Assembly (NCBI RefSeq): GCF_023373525.1
Contig: NZ_CP097218.1
Coordinates: forward strand, 434,001 to 498,000
Reading direction: 5' to 3'
Length of the DNA: 64,000 bases
From: Brachybacterium kimchii
GTDB lineage: Bacteria; Actinomycetota; Actinomycetes; Actinomycetales; Dermabacteraceae
The notes under the pieces were generated by a model. It was not told where the DNA came from, ran no database searches, and saw only the letters and a list, made by a program, of their open reading frames with translations. Numbering within the stretch: the first letter of the stretch is position 1; the number at the start of each line of letters is the position of its first letter. A program made the translations under genes and the position numbers. Below, piece by piece: positions 42,282 to 52,822 of this stretch.

Positions 42282-42490
42282 GGACACGGCCGCCGTCCGG
42301 GCAGCGGCGCAGCGTGCGTGCGCCGCACAGTCTAGCGAGAACGGCAGGTGGCTCTGACGCCCGTCGGCCGTGGCGGGGTCCACGCACTGACCGCCGTCCG
42401 GCGGATCGTCCGACTTGGCTACAGTGCCCTTGTGCCGACGCCGACGAGGTGCGTCGCGTCGGTCGAGCGTCGACGAGCGGAGGGACAGCG

Positions 42491-43153
42491 ATGTCCAGCA
42501 GGTTCGGGGGCCGTGCCCCCAGCGGTGTGCACGGCTACGGCCAGCTGACCATCTTCCTGATACCGATCGGGATCGCCACGAACTTCGTCGGCGGTCAGAT
42601 CGCCACGCTCCTGAAGCTGCCGATGTACCTCGACTGCATCGGCACGATCCTGGTGGGCGCGCTGTGCGGAGGGCTGCCCGGGGCGCTCGTGGGCCTCATC
42701 TCGAACCTGCTGAACTCGATCACCTCGCCCACGCTGCTGCCTTTCGCCCTGATCAACATCCTGGTGGGTCTTCTCGCCGGATGGCTCTCACGGCTGGGCG
42801 TGTTCCGCTCGCTGTGGAAGACCCTGCTCTCCTCGCTGGGCTTCAGCCTGATCGGCGCCGGCCTGGGCGGCCTGATCACGATCATCGTCTTCGGGGGCCT
42901 GGGCGGCAACGGCGTCGCCCTCATCACCGGCGCCCTGCGCGCCCTGGGCTTCGGCCTCGTCCCGGCGGTCTACATCTCGAGCTTCCCGGCCGATGTGCTC
43001 GACAAGGTCGTCACCGTGCTCATCGTGTTCTTCGTGCTCTCGCGCGTGCCCACCCGGCTCCTCGTCAAGGTTCCCCTGGGGGCCGTCTACCTGGGGCGGC
43101 GCAGACGCCGCGTGATCGAGGTCCCCGACGACGAGCTTGCCCTGGAGGTGTGA
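42491..43153 (+). CDS. ECF transporter S component (substrate-binding membrane protein)
   Basis: A 220-residue membrane protein with about six helices, without ATPase motifs: GYGQLTIFLIPIGIATNFVGGQIATLLKLPMYLDCIGTILVGALCGGLPGALVGLISNLLNSI is a typical S-component start with small-residue-rich helices. The C-terminal tail is basic (YLGRRRRRVIEV). It is followed by T and two ATPase subunits, so the four genes form a dedicated group I ECF importer. The nucleoside hydrolase behind the operon suggests a nucleoside or base as substrate. ATG 42491 follows CGGAGGG. Confidence 0.85.
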   Translation: MSSRFGGRAPSGVHGYGQLTIFLIPIGIATNFVGGQIATLLKLPMYLDCIGTILVGALCGGLPGALVGLISNLLNSITSPTLLPFALINILVGLLAGWLSRLGVFRSLWKTLLSSLGFSLIGAGLGGLITIIVFGGLGGNGVALITGALRALGFGLVPAVYISSFPADVLDKVVTVLIVFFVLSRVPTRLLVKVPLGAVYLGRRRRRVIEVPDDELALEV

Positions 43154-43158
43154 GCGCC

Positions 43159-44010
43159 ATGAGCATCCCGCAGAATCCCGCCTCCCCGGTGCCCACGGGA
43201 GAGGGCACGGATGAGGGCGACCTCGAGCAGATGGCTCGCGAGCTGCAGCAGCCCATCCACCGCGGCAATGCGGTGCTCGACCTCGACCCGATCTGCATGG
43301 CCGTCATCCTGGCCTGCCTCGCGATCATCGCCGTCGCCCTGCCCGGCGTGATCGCCCCCGCCTCCGTCTGCGTGGTCTTCGCCCTGATCTCGATCGCCGC
43401 CGGTGTCGCCCGCAGCTTCATCCCGAACTATCTGAAGCTTTTCGCCGTCGTCGGTCTCATCCTGTTCGTGCTGCGCGCGATCTTCGTGGACGAGGGCACC
43501 GTGCTCTGGTCGCTCGGCCCTCTGGTGGTCAGCACCGGTGGGATCCTCTTCGGCCTCCGCTTCGCGCTCGTGGTGATGGCGCTGTGCGGGGCCGTGGTCC
43601 TGTACTTCGCGCTCACGCCGATGAAGACCCTCATGCTGGCGCTCGAGTCCCGCGGCGTCACGCCCAGGGCGACCTATGTGGTGCTCGCGTCCTTCCAGTC
43701 GATCACCGATCTGGGCCGCAACGCCCGCACCGTGATGGACGCCCAGCGTTCGCGCGGGATCGAGACCGAGGGCGGCCCCATCACCCGTATCAGGGCCTTC
43801 GGGCCCGTGCTGGCGCCGGTGTTCCTCGCCGCCATGAACCAGACCGAGGAGCGGGCCCTGGCTCTGGACGCCCGCGCGTTCAACGCCCGGGGGACCCACA
43901 CGAACCTCGCGCAGCTCCGTCGCGTCGGACCGTTCGCGATCGTGCTCACCGTGATCGCGGTGCTGGTGACCATCGTCCTGATCCTGGGAGGTGTGCTGCT
44001 GTGGCGCTGA
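43159..44010 (+). CDS. ecfT: ECF transporter T component (EcfT)
   Basis: A 283-residue membrane coupling protein. After a hydrophilic N-terminus (residues 1-45) come four to five helices. The two coupling-helix signatures are present: LALESRGVTPRATY (Ala-Arg-Gly type motif) and ALALDARAFNARGTHTN, each with the conserved A-x-x-x-R-G/F-like pattern that contacts the ATPases. It starts 5 bp after the S gene and overlaps the first ATPase gene by 10 bp. Confidence 0.9.
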   Translation: MSIPQNPASPVPTGEGTDEGDLEQMARELQQPIHRGNAVLDLDPICMAVILACLAIIAVALPGVIAPASVCVVFALISIAAGVARSFIPNYLKLFAVVGLILFVLRAIFVDEGTVLWSLGPLVVSTGGILFGLRFALVVMALCGAVVLYFALTPMKTLMLALESRGVTPRATYVVLASFQSITDLGRNARTVMDAQRSRGIETEGGPITRIRAFGPVLAPVFLAAMNQTEERALALDARAFNARGTHTNLAQLRRVGPFAIVLTVIAVLVTIVLILGGVLLWR

Positions 44011-44876
44011 CCGCGAGCCTCCGGGACGTCTCCTTCACCTACGCCTTCGGCGCCAAGCCGGCGATCCGCGGTGTCGACATCGACATCGAGCCGGGTCGGC
44101 TGTACGGCGTCGTCGGCCCCAACGGCAGCGGGAAGACCACGCTGTGCAGCATCCTGCGGGGCACCATCCCGAACTACCAGCCTGGAGATCTCACCGGCAC
44201 CGTCACCATCCAGGGCAGGCGCCTCGAGGACTGGGACCCCGTGGAGCTGTCCAACACCGTGGGGTACGTCTTCCAGAATCCGTTCACGCAGATCAGCGGG
44301 ATCAAGGAGACGGTCTTCGAGGAGATCGCCTTCGGACTCGAGAACCAGGGTCGGCCGCGGGAGGAGATCATCGACCGGGTCCGGCGCGTCATCGACCAGG
44401 TCGGGATCCGCCGCCTGATCCGCAAGAACCCCAACGAGCTCTCCGGAGGGCAGCGCCAGCTGGTCGCCTTCGCCTCGATCATCGCGATGGACAGCGAGGT
44501 CATCGTTATCGACGAGCCCACCAGCCAGCTCGACCCGGAGACCACGGAACTGATCTTCGAGATCATCTCCGGCCTGCAGGACGCCGGACGCACCATCATC
44601 CTCGTCGAGCACGCGATCGACCTGCTCGCCGAGCACGCGGACGACATCATCGTCATGTGCAGGGGCGAGGTCCTCGGTGCGGGCCCCGCTGCCGACGTCC
44701 TCACGTCAGACCTGCTGCCGAGGGCCGAACTGCGCCGTCCCGACGTCACCGAGCTCGCCCTCGCTCTGGAGCGCGACGGGCGGGGCCTCGCCCGCATCCC
44801 GGTCACCCGCGAGGATGCCCGGACCCTGATCTCCTCACGACTGGAAGGTGCCGCCCATGGCGATCAGCCTCTCTGA
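44001..44876 (+). CDS. ecfA1: ECF transporter ATP-binding protein (canonical)
   Basis: A 291-residue ABC ATPase: Walker A GPNGSGKTTL, Q-loop YVFQNPFTQISG, signature NELSGGQRQL, Walker B VIVIDEPTSQLD and H-loop ILVEHAIDLL, all intact. It provides one nucleotide-binding half of the ECF importer. GTG 44001 is preferred because GGGAGG lies about 8 nt upstream; it overlaps the end of ecfT. The C-terminal extension (after residue 225) contains the ARTLISSRLEG helix. It overlaps the second ATPase gene by 20 bp. Confidence 0.93.
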   Translation: MALTASLRDVSFTYAFGAKPAIRGVDIDIEPGRLYGVVGPNGSGKTTLCSILRGTIPNYQPGDLTGTVTIQGRRLEDWDPVELSNTVGYVFQNPFTQISGIKETVFEEIAFGLENQGRPREEIIDRVRRVIDQVGIRRLIRKNPNELSGGQRQLVAFASIIAMDSEVIVIDEPTSQLDPETTELIFEIISGLQDAGRTIILVEHAIDLLAEHADDIIVMCRGEVLGAGPAADVLTSDLLPRAELRRPDVTELALALERDGRGLARIPVTREDARTLISSRLEGAAHGDQPL

Positions 44877-45651
44877 CGTCTCCTACCGCTACCCGGACGG
44901 GACGCTCGCCGTGGACTCTGTGGATCTCGAGATCGCGGCGGGGGAGCGGGTCGCGATCGTCGGCCAGAACGGCGCCGGGAAGACCACCGCCGTCAAGATG
45001 ATGAACGGCCTGCTGCGCCCCACCTCCGGAGAGGTGCGGGTGGACGGCGAGTCCACGGCGAAGAGGACCACGGCGCAGGTCTCGCGGGACGTCGGCTACG
45101 TCTTCCAGAACCCCGACGACCAGATCTTCGGCAGCGACGTGCAGGGCGAGCTCGAGTTCGTCGCCAAGCGCTCCGGCTGGGATGAGGGGACCCGCGACGA
45201 GCGCGTGCGCCGTGCCGCCGTCCTCGCGGGCCTCGGGAACGTCATGGAGCTGAACCCCAACGACCTGCCGTTCGCGGTGAAGAAGTTCGTGGCGATCGGA
45301 GCGATCCTCGTCGGCCGCTGCCGCTACCTGATCCTCGACGAGCCCACGGCGGGGCTCGACGGCCGAGGGCGGCGCCTGCTGACGCGCATGATCGACCTGC
45401 TCCAGCAGGAGGGCATCGGCATCATCACCATCACGCACGACATGCGCTTCGTCGCAGACCGGTTCGAGCGCGTGGTCGCCATGGCGCATCGTCAGGTCAT
45501 CGCCAACGGGGACGTCCATGACGTCTTCGCCGACCGCGCCGTCATGCACGAGGCGAGGCTGCGACGCCCCGAGGCGGCGCTGCTGTCCCAGGACCTCGGA
45601 CTCGATCCGCGCGCGCTCTCGATCGACGAGATCGCGGCTCTGATCCCCTGA
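44857..45651 (+). CDS. ecfA2: ECF transporter ATP-binding protein with degenerate signature motif
   Basis: A 264-residue ABC ATPase. Walker A (GQNGAGKTTAV), Q-loop (YVFQNPDDQIFG), Walker B (YLILDEPTAGLD) and H-loop (ITITHDMRF) are normal. The signature that should read LSGGQ instead reads NDLPFAVKKFVAIGAI. In the dimer with the first ATPase one composite site would therefore lack a standard C-loop, as in other asymmetric ABC transporters. The C-terminus ends DPRALSIDEIAAL. It starts inside the end of the previous gene, so the two are translationally coupled. Confidence 0.92.
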   Translation: MAISLSDVSYRYPDGTLAVDSVDLEIAAGERVAIVGQNGAGKTTAVKMMNGLLRPTSGEVRVDGESTAKRTTAQVSRDVGYVFQNPDDQIFGSDVQGELEFVAKRSGWDEGTRDERVRRAAVLAGLGNVMELNPNDLPFAVKKFVAIGAILVGRCRYLILDEPTAGLDGRGRRLLTRMIDLLQQEGIGIITITHDMRFVADRFERVVAMAHRQVIANGDVHDVFADRAVMHEARLRRPEAALLSQDLGLDPRALSIDEIAALIP

Positions 45652-45714
45652 GCCGTCGGACTCCGTCCGCTCCCGGAAACACCTCGACCACCGCCACGAA
45701 CCCAGGAGGCACCC

Positions 45715-46686
45715 ATGCCCGTCCAACACATCCTGCTCGACGTCGACACCGGAGTGGACGACGCGATGGCGATCATGTTCGCGGTCCGCCACCCGGACAT
45801 CGACGTGCGTGCCGTGACCTGCGTCGACGGCAATGTGCCCCTCGCGCGCGTCCTCGAGAACACGTGCCGCGTGCTCGACGCGCTCGATGCTCCCGAGGAT
45901 CTGCCCGTCGCGGCCGGAGCTTCCCGGCCGCTCGTCGAGCCGCCCCGCGATGCGGCGCAGGCCCACGGGGCAGACGGACTGGGCGGGATCTCGCTCCCGC
46001 ACAGTGATCGTCCCGTCTCCGACCTCCACGCCGTCGAGCTCATGCGCCGGACGATCGAGGACTCCGTCGAGCCGGTCACCCTGGTCGCCCTCGCGCCGCT
46101 CACGAACGTCGCGCTGCTGCTGCGCATGTACCCCGAGACCGCGGCCCGGCTGCAGGGCATCGTGCTGATGGGCGGCTCCGCGTCGGTCGGGAACGCGACC
46201 GCGGTCGCCGAGTTCAACGTGTGGCACGACCCGGAGGCCGCGCGCATCGTCTTCGAGAGCGAGCTGCCCGTGCGCATGTACGGCCTCGACGTCTTCGACC
46301 GGGTGGGGCTCGACGAGGAGTCCGTGGCGCGGCTCGCGGCGAGCACCGACCCCCTGACCACTGCGCTCGGAGAGCTGCTCGCCTTCTGGCTCCGCGACGA
46401 GGACGGTCTGCCCGGCGGTCCGGAGGCGGCGCGGATCGGCGACGCCGGCGCCGTCTGCTCGCTGGTCGCCCCGGACCTCATGGACATCCGCACCCTGCCG
46501 GTGCGCGTCGAGACGGCGGTTGGTCCCGCACGCGGCCAGACCATCGTGGACCGTCGGCGCGGACCCGGAGAGGACGCCGAGCACGGGCTCGCGGACACCG
46601 GGAAGAACGTGCAGGTCGTTCTCGGGGCGCAGGAGGATGCTGTCGCCCGACTCTTCCTCGAGACCGTCGTCCCGGACGGCGCGTGA
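45715..46686 (+). CDS. Nucleoside hydrolase (IU/CU-type)
   Basis: Hydrolyses ribonucleosides to base and ribose. The 323-residue protein starts HILLDVDTGVDDAMAIMFAVRH, the DxDxGxDD Ca2+-binding motif of the family. TCVDGNVPLARVLENT, VALAPLTNVALLLRMYPETAARLQGIVLMGGS and AEFNVWHDPEAARIVFES follow as expected, including the Asn-Val-x-His-Asp active-site segment. Overall length is normal. It lies 63 bp after the ECF operon and has its own Shine-Dalgarno (AGGAGGCACCC); it probably processes the nucleoside the transporter brings in. Confidence 0.94.
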   Translation: MPVQHILLDVDTGVDDAMAIMFAVRHPDIDVRAVTCVDGNVPLARVLENTCRVLDALDAPEDLPVAAGASRPLVEPPRDAAQAHGADGLGGISLPHSDRPVSDLHAVELMRRTIEDSVEPVTLVALAPLTNVALLLRMYPETAARLQGIVLMGGSASVGNATAVAEFNVWHDPEAARIVFESELPVRMYGLDVFDRVGLDEESVARLAASTDPLTTALGELLAFWLRDEDGLPGGPEAARIGDAGAVCSLVAPDLMDIRTLPVRVETAVGPARGQTIVDRRRGPGEDAEHGLADTGKNVQVVLGAQEDAVARLFLETVVPDGA

Positions 46687-46748
46687 CCTCTCGAGTCCCC
46701 TGCCGGAGCCGGCGTCGAGGCCGGGCGACGCACGATCTCTGCGGGGGG

Positions 46749-47711
46749 TCAGGTCCTGAACCCGCGCCGCCGGGATCCTCGTGTCCCCGCGGCGGCTCGC
46801 GGCGCTCCGTCCTCAGGGCCACCGGCCTGGCAGCGCGGGCACACGAAGATCACGCGTCCCTCGGAGCCCTCGATCTCCGGTTCGAGCAGCTCGCCGCGCT
46901 GGATGCGGGCGCCGCAGCGGCGGCAGGGCTCCCCGGCGCGTCCGTAGACCCACAGGTCGCCGCGTCGGCCCATCATCCCGCCGGTCGTCATCCGCACCGC
47001 GCGGCCCGTGTTCACCGTGAGCAGGCGCTGGGCGAGGTCGACCATGCCGGGCAGGTCCGCGACCTCGCGCAGCGGGGCCGACGGGTGGATCCGGTGCAGG
47101 AAGCACAGCTCGCAGCGATAGATGTTGCCGATCCCTGCGAGGTTCCGCTGATCCAGCAGGGCGAGGCCCACGGGCCGCTCGGGCCGTGCACGCAGGTTCT
47201 CGAGCGCCTGCGCACGATGCCGGTCGGTCCAGTCGGGGTCCAGGAGGTCGGGACCCAGGTGGCCGATGAGCTCGTCCTCGTCGGCTGTGCGCAGCAGCCG
47301 CACCTGCTTCACGTCGTATCCGACCGCCCGGACCTCGCGGCCGTCGTCGCGGAGTGCCTCGAGCACCACGCGGGCGGTGTGCGGGGGACGAGGGCCGGCG
47401 CTCGTGTCGCTCGAGCGCAGGGAGTTGCCGTCGACGTGCCAGATCCCGTCCATCATCAGGTGGCTGTGGAGGGTGAGAGGCTCGGCCGTTCGGGTGGACG
47501 TGACCTGACCGCCGGGCGCGCCAGGGCCGCTGGGCGGGAGCAGCCGCAGCAGCAGGTGCTTGCCGCGCGGGACCACCTCCTGCACCCTCCAGCCGCGCAG
47601 GCCCGCGGTCGCGGCGCTCGGCACCCGCAGGTCGCTGCGGGTGATCTCGGCGCCGGCGAGGGCCTCGTGGAGGATCCGGCACTGGCGGAAGACGGTGTCG
47701 CCCTCGGGCAT
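46749..47711 (-). CDS. Nei/MutM-family DNA glycosylase-AP lyase (endonuclease VIII-like)
   Basis: Removes oxidised bases and cuts the abasic site. The 320-residue protein begins [17 protein letters not shown], where Pro2 is the Schiff-base nucleophile and Glu3 the catalytic acid. [19 protein letters not shown] and [26 protein letters not shown] (helix-two-turn-helix) follow. A C-terminal zinc finger is seen in [32 protein letters not shown]. The start codon shares its A with the stop of the Lhr-type helicase, so the two are coupled. This resembles mycobacterial Nei2, which also lies next to lhr. Confidence 0.93.
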   Translation of the reverse strand: MPEGDTVFRQCRILHEALAGAEITRSDLRVPSAATAGLRGWRVQEVVPRGKHLLLRLLPPSGPGAPGGQVTSTRTAEPLTLHSHLMMDGIWHVDGNSLRSSDTSAGPRPPHTARVVLEALRDDGREVRAVGYDVKQVRLLRTADEDELIGHLGPDLLDPDWTDRHRAQALENLRARPERPVGLALLDQRNLAGIGNIYRCELCFLHRIHPSAPLREVADLPGMVDLAQRLLTVNTGRAVRMTTGGMMGRRGDLWVYGRAGEPCRRCGARIQRGELLEPEIEGSEGRVIFVCPRCQAGGPEDGAPRAAAGTRGSRRRGFRT

Positions 47712-50700
47712 CAGCGGCCTCCCGCGCGCAGGCGCAGCGACCGCGGGGAGCGGTAGCAGCCGGCGTCGACGAGCGCCCGGACCACGTGGGCGACCTCGGC
47801 GTCCTCGAGCCCGTGCCCGACGATCCGCTCGACCTGCAGCTGCGGCAGCAGGGCGTCCTCGCGGATCGCGCGGGCGAGCTGCTCGGCCACGAGCGGCGTG
47901 GCGTCCTCGTCGGCCCACCACAGCAGGCTCTTGCCACCGCGCTCGACGAAGGCGGCGACCTCGCCGTCGACGAGGACGACGAGAGTCCCGGCGCGGCGTG
48001 CGGGCCGTGCCGTCGTGCCCTCGGGCGGGGCGATGGGCAGGGCCGGCCAGGGCAGCGCGGCGCCATAGGGGTTGGCCGGGTCGGTCGCGGCGATCACGAG
48101 CGTCGACGGCCCGGCGCCGCCCTCGCGGGCATCCGCTCCTGCGTCCCGCCGCGACTGCGCTTCGTGCTCGCGGTCGCGCAGCAGGTCCACGGCCTCCACG
48201 GGCGCGAACTGCGAGGCCCCGAGGCCGTCCACGAAGTAGCCGCGCCGGCAACTGCCGGCCTCCTCGAGCGTCGAGAGCACCCGGTAGACGCCCGCGAAGG
48301 AGCCCGGCACGTCCTCGACGTCCATCGCACCGCGGGTGAGGACGCCGTGGCGGTCCAGCAGCAGCGTCGCGAGTGCCGCGGAGCGTGCCGACGGCTCCAC
48401 CGCCTCGACCCGCAGCGCCGACCACCGCCCCGCGCCGACAGGCCCTGTGACCAGCTGCGACGGCTCCGAGGCGCCCTGTCGCATCATGGCCGCCGAGAGT
48501 CGCGCCGCGCCGCGCCGGGTGAGGGGACGCGAGCGGCCCGAGCGCCCGGCGCCGCCCGTACGGCTCGCGCCGCGGGAGGGTGCGGGGCCCAGGGCATAGG
48601 TCCGCAGCGCCTCGAAGGAGTCGTTGGTGACGAGTCCGGCGAAGGCCAGGTCCCAGAGGGCCTCGTGCACGTCCCGCGGGCGGGCGGCCTCGCCGTCCTG
48701 TTCCCCTGTGCCGCTCGCGAGCGCGGTGAGGATCTCGCCGTGGCGCAGGGCGCCCGGGGTGTCGCGCAGCAGAGAGAGGATGCGGGCGCTCAGCGATCCC
48801 TCGGTGAGCGCGGCCGCGGACTCCTCGAGCGCGCCCGCATCGAGCCCCAGGGGGAGCGCATCGGCCAGATGGAGGCGCACCCATCCGTCGGCCGCCCCGA
48901 GCCGGCCGTGCCCGGACCAGACCACCTCGCCGGAGGCGAAGGCCGCGTCGAGCGCGGCGGGGGAGAAGTCCGGGAGGCGTGCGGGAAGGATCTGGGTCTC
49001 CCAGGCGCTCAGCGGCAGCGACACCCCCGCGAGCTGGTCGATCACCGAGAGCAGGCCGTCGGCCCCGCGCCAGTCGGCCCGGGCCCGGCGGCCGTCGGGT
49101 CGCCGCGCCGGCAGGTGCTGCCAGTCGGAGAGGAAGCGCGCGTAGACGGGATGGGGGACGGGGGCGATGTCCTTGCGCGAGGCGGCCAGGGAGGCGCGGC
49201 GGATCCGCCGCAGCATCTGGGCATCCACCCACTCCTCGCCCTCGCGCCCGGGCGTGAACTCGCCCTGCTGGAGGACCCGCTCGGCGGTGAGCTGCTCGAG
49301 CGCCGTGCGCGCGACGCCGGGGGCCAGGTCGAAGGCGTCGACGAGGTCCGACGGGGCGAAGGGGCCGCGGCTGCGCGCCCATCGCGAGACGAGATCCGCG
49401 ACCGCGCGCGTCACGGGCGCCAGGTGCGCCTCGGGGATCCCGGGCGGCAGCGCAGCCCCGAGCGCGTCACGCAGGAGCCCCGCGTCCTCGATCGCGGCCA
49501 GGTGCTCGACGCCGCCGATGCGCACGGCGACGGCGCGGCGCGCGTCGACGAGCTCGCGGCCGATCTCGGCGGCGCTGTCCTCAGCGTGAGCGTCCGCGCG
49601 CTCGTCCGTCTCCCCGAGCCGCGCGGAGATCTGGTCGAGCGTGAGCGGGCCGAGGCGGCGCAGGGCGTCGGCCGCATCCTCGGCGCCGCGCAGTGGGCGT
49701 TCCCCGTCGAGGCCCTGCGCGCGGCGCTCGACGTCCTCGATCACGCGCGCGTCCAGCAGCTCCCGCAGGCTCACGCTGCCCAGCAGCTCCGCGAGCAGCG
49801 ACTGGTCCAGGGCGAGGGCGGCGGTGCGGCGCTCGGCGAGCGGGGCATCGGTGTCGTAGATGAACTGGGCGAGGTAGCCGAACAGCAGGGACCGCGCGAA
49901 GGGCGAGGGGGAGTCCGTCTCGACCTCCCGCACCTGCACGCGGCGTCCGGCGACCCCGCGCATGAGCTCGACCAGGGCGGGGAGGTCGTAGACGTCCTGC
50001 AGGCACTCCCGCGCCGCCTCGAGCATGATCGGGAACTGCGGATAGGGGCGGGCCACCTCGAGCAGGTGACCGGCCCTCTGGCGCTGCTGCCACAGCGGCG
50101 CCCGGGAGCGCGGGTCGCGGCGCGGCAGCAGCAGGGCCCGGGCCGCGCACTCCCGGAACCTGGCGGCGAACAGAGCGGAGGTGCCGACGAGCCGCTGCAC
50201 CTCCTCCTCGATCTCCTCGGGCGTGAACACGAACAGGTCCGCCCCGGGAGGCTCCTCGCCGTGGGGGATGCGCAGGACGATGCCGTCGTCGGCCGCCATC
50301 ACCTGGCCGTCCAGCCCGTACCTCTCCTCGACGCGGGCGCCGACGGCGAGGGCCCACGGCCCGGTGATCCGCTGGCCGAGCGCGCAGTGCAGGACGACGC
50401 GCCAGTCGCCGAGCTCGTCGAGGAAGCGCTCGATCACCAGCTGGTCCGGGCCGGGGACGACTCCGGTCGCCTGCTGCTGCTCGGCGAGGTGGTCGACGAC
50501 GGCGCCGCGCGCGTTCTCGTCGAGGCCGAGGGAGCCCAGGCGCTCGCGGGCGGTCTCTTCCGGGAGGGCCGCGAGCTCCGCCTGCATGCTCGCGATCGCG
50601 CGGCCCAGGGTCGCCGGCCGCCCGGCTCCCTCGCCGTGCCAGAAGGGGATGCGACCGGTGAGGCCGAAGGCAGGGGAGACGGTGACGCGATCGGCGGTGA

Positions 50701-52612
50701 TCTCCTCGATCCGCCAGCTCGAGGTGCCCAGCGTGATGACGTCCCCGCGGCGGGACTCGTAGACCATCTCCTCGTCGAGCTCGCCCACCCGGCGCGGCTG
50801 TGTGTCCCCCTCGGCGGCGACCAGGTGCACGGGGTAGAGGCCGCGGTCGGGGATGGTGCCGCCGCTGGTGACGACGAGCCGCTGCGCGCCGGGGCGCGCC
50901 TGCAGGGTGCCCGACTCGTGGTCGTGCACGAGCCGCGGGCGCAGCTCGGAGAAAGCGGTCGAGGGATACCGGCCGGCGAGCAGGTCGACCGTCTGGTCGA
51001 AGGCCGAGCGGGGCAGCGAGCGGTAGGGGTGGGCCTCGCGGACCAGGTCGAACCAGTCCTCGACGTCCAGGTCCTCCGCGAGCGCCGCCGAGAGGGTGTG
51101 CTGGGCGAGCACGTCCAGGGCGTTGCGGGGCACCGCGAGGGGCTCGATGCGGCCCTCGACGGCCTCGTGCACGGTCACGGCGGCGCGCAGCACGTCGGAG
51201 GCGTGCAGAGGATGGAGGACGCCCTGCGAGGTCGCGCCGACGTCGTGCCCGGCCCGGCCGATGCGCTGCAGCAGGCTCGAGACGCTGAACGGCGTCTCCA
51301 CCTGGATCACGAGGTCCACCGAGCCCATGTCGATGCCGAGCTCGAGGGAGGAGGTCGCGACCACGCAGCGCAGCGCGCCGGACTTCAGCTGGTCCTCGAT
51401 GCTCGCGCGGATCTCCTTGGACATCGAGCCGTGGTGCGCCCGGGCCACGTCCTCGATCTCGTCGGGGGAGACGGCGAGGTCGTCGGGCGAGCGGGCCACG
51501 AGATCGGAGTCCGCGTCCGCTCCGAGCACGCGGGCCGCCTCGTCCCCGACGACCTGCCTGCGGTGGAGGGTGTTGAGCTTCGAGGTGAGGCGCTCGGCCT
51601 GGCGACGGGAGTTCGTGAACACGATCGTCGAGCGATGGGCGAGGACCTCCGCGAGCACGGCTCGCTCGACGTGCGGCCAGATCGTCCCGGAGACGTCGTC
51701 CTCGTCGACCGCGTCGGCGGGCGGGTCGATCGCGGACAGGTCCGGCACGGGCAGGCGCACGCCGATGTCCCAGGTCTTGGCCGACGGCGGGCGCACCACC
51801 TGCACCGCACCTCCTCGAACCGGTGCGCCGTCTCCACGGCCCGCCCCGCCCGGTCGGGTCGCCCCTCCCTGTCGGTCCGCCCCGCCGAGGAACGCGGCGA
51901 CCTCGTCGACCGGCTCCACGGTCGCCGAGAGCCCGATCCTCTGCGCAGGCTGGTCGAGCATCGCGTCGAGCCGGGCGAGGGAGAGCGCGAGGTGCACGCC
52001 GCGCTTGGTGCCCGCGACCGCGTGGACCTCGTCGACGATCACGGTGCGCACGCCGGCGAGGGTCTCGCGCGCGGACGAGGACAGCATGAGGAACAGCGAC
52101 TCGGGGGTCGTGATGAGGATGTCCGGCGGACGGGTGAGGAGACGGCGCCGGTCGGCAGGCGGGGTGTCGCCCGTGCGCACGCCCACCCGCAGCTCGCGGT
52201 GGTCGAGCCCGAGGCGCTGGGCCGCGCGCATCGTCCCGACCAGCGGGGAAGTGAGGTTCCGCTCGACGTCGACGCCCAGCGCCTTGAGCGGCGAGATGTA
52301 GAGGACGGACGTGGTCCCGGGACTCTCGTCGCCGCCGAAGGCGAGGTCGTCGATCGCGGTGAGGAAGGCGGCGAGGGTCTTGCCCGATCCGGTCGGGGCG
52401 ACCACGAGCGTGTCCTCGCCGCGGCCGATCGCCTCCCATGCCCCCTGCTGCGCGGCCGTGGGCGCGGCGAAGGCCTCGGTGAACCACGCGCGGGTGGCGG
52501 GGGAGAACCGCTCCGGCATCGCACGGGCGGCCGGTGCCGGGGCGAGGGCCGCCCCGGCATCGGCTTCCGTGCCGGAGCCGCTGCCCCGGTCAGCACCTCG
52601 TGCGCTCGCCAT
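47711..52612 (-). CDS. lhr: Lhr-type ATP-dependent DNA helicase
   Basis: A 1633-residue superfamily 2 helicase of the Lhr family, which unwinds RNA:DNA hybrids 3'-5' and is induced by DNA damage in mycobacteria. Visible motifs are [19 protein letters not shown] (Walker A, residues 72-79), the ISPLKAL motif Ia, [23 protein letters not shown] (DEVH), IGLSATVEP (motif III), [10 protein letters not shown], and [20 protein letters not shown] (motif V region), [23 protein letters not shown]. The long C-terminal part contains the Lhr core winged helix and beta-barrel. A Gly/Arg-rich insert near residue 260 is low complexity. ATG 52612 is the first start after an upstream non-coding stretch. Confidence 0.95.
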   Translation of the reverse strand: MASARGADRGSGSGTEADAGAALAPAPAARAMPERFSPATRAWFTEAFAAPTAAQQGAWEAIGRGEDTLVVAPTGSGKTLAAFLTAIDDLAFGGDESPGTTSVLYISPLKALGVDVERNLTSPLVGTMRAAQRLGLDHRELRVGVRTGDTPPADRRRLLTRPPDILITTPESLFLMLSSSARETLAGVRTVIVDEVHAVAGTKRGVHLALSLARLDAMLDQPAQRIGLSATVEPVDEVAAFLGGADRQGGATRPGGAGRGDGAPVRGGAVQVVRPPSAKTWDIGVRLPVPDLSAIDPPADAVDEDDVSGTIWPHVERAVLAEVLAHRSTIVFTNSRRQAERLTSKLNTLHRRQVVGDEAARVLGADADSDLVARSPDDLAVSPDEIEDVARAHHGSMSKEIRASIEDQLKSGALRCVVATSSLELGIDMGSVDLVIQVETPFSVSSLLQRIGRAGHDVGATSQGVLHPLHASDVLRAAVTVHEAVEGRIEPLAVPRNALDVLAQHTLSAALAEDLDVEDWFDLVREAHPYRSLPRSAFDQTVDLLAGRYPSTAFSELRPRLVHDHESGTLQARPGAQRLVVTSGGTIPDRGLYPVHLVAAEGDTQPRRVGELDEEMVYESRRGDVITLGTSSWRIEEITADRVTVSPAFGLTGRIPFWHGEGAGRPATLGRAIASMQAELAALPEETARERLGSLGLDENARGAVVDHLAEQQQATGVVPGPDQLVIERFLDELGDWRVVLHCALGQRITGPWALAVGARVEERYGLDGQVMAADDGIVLRIPHGEEPPGADLFVFTPEEIEEEVQRLVGTSALFAARFRECAARALLLPRRDPRSRAPLWQQRQRAGHLLEVARPYPQFPIMLEAARECLQDVYDLPALVELMRGVAGRRVQVREVETDSPSPFARSLLFGYLAQFIYDTDAPLAERRTAALALDQSLLAELLGSVSLRELLDARVIEDVERRAQGLDGERPLRGAEDAADALRRLGPLTLDQISARLGETDERADAHAEDSAAEIGRELVDARRAVAVRIGGVEHLAAIEDAGLLRDALGAALPPGIPEAHLAPVTRAVADLVSRWARSRGPFAPSDLVDAFDLAPGVARTALEQLTAERVLQQGEFTPGREGEEWVDAQMLRRIRRASLAASRKDIAPVPHPVYARFLSDWQHLPARRPDGRRARADWRGADGLLSVIDQLAGVSLPLSAWETQILPARLPDFSPAALDAAFASGEVVWSGHGRLGAADGWVRLHLADALPLGLDAGALEESAAALTEGSLSARILSLLRDTPGALRHGEILTALASGTGEQDGEAARPRDVHEALWDLAFAGLVTNDSFEALRTYALGPAPSRGASRTGGAGRSGRSRPLTRRGAARLSAAMMRQGASEPSQLVTGPVGAGRWSALRVEAVEPSARSAALATLLLDRHGVLTRGAMDVEDVPGSFAGVYRVLSTLEEAGSCRRGYFVDGLGASQFAPVEAVDLLRDREHEAQSRRDAGADAREGGAGPSTLVIAATDPANPYGAALPWPALPIAPPEGTTARPARRAGTLVVLVDGEVAAFVERGGKSLLWWADEDATPLVAEQLARAIREDALLPQLQVERIVGHGLEDAEVAHVVRALVDAGCYRSPRSLRLRAGGR

Positions 52613-52822
52613 CGGACCATTCTCGCAAGGCGGTCCGACGAACGGGGCCGGGGCGCCGGGGACGGTCCGGGCCGCGCACGGCCGACCTGTGGCGGTGGCC
52701 GTGTCAACTGCGGATCCTGTGTGAACGCGCCCTGCCCGCATGCAGGACCGACGTGGCAGGATGGAGGACACGGCGGGACCCGTCTGCGGTCCCCGCGACC
52801 TCGAATGGAAGGGATGAACCTC

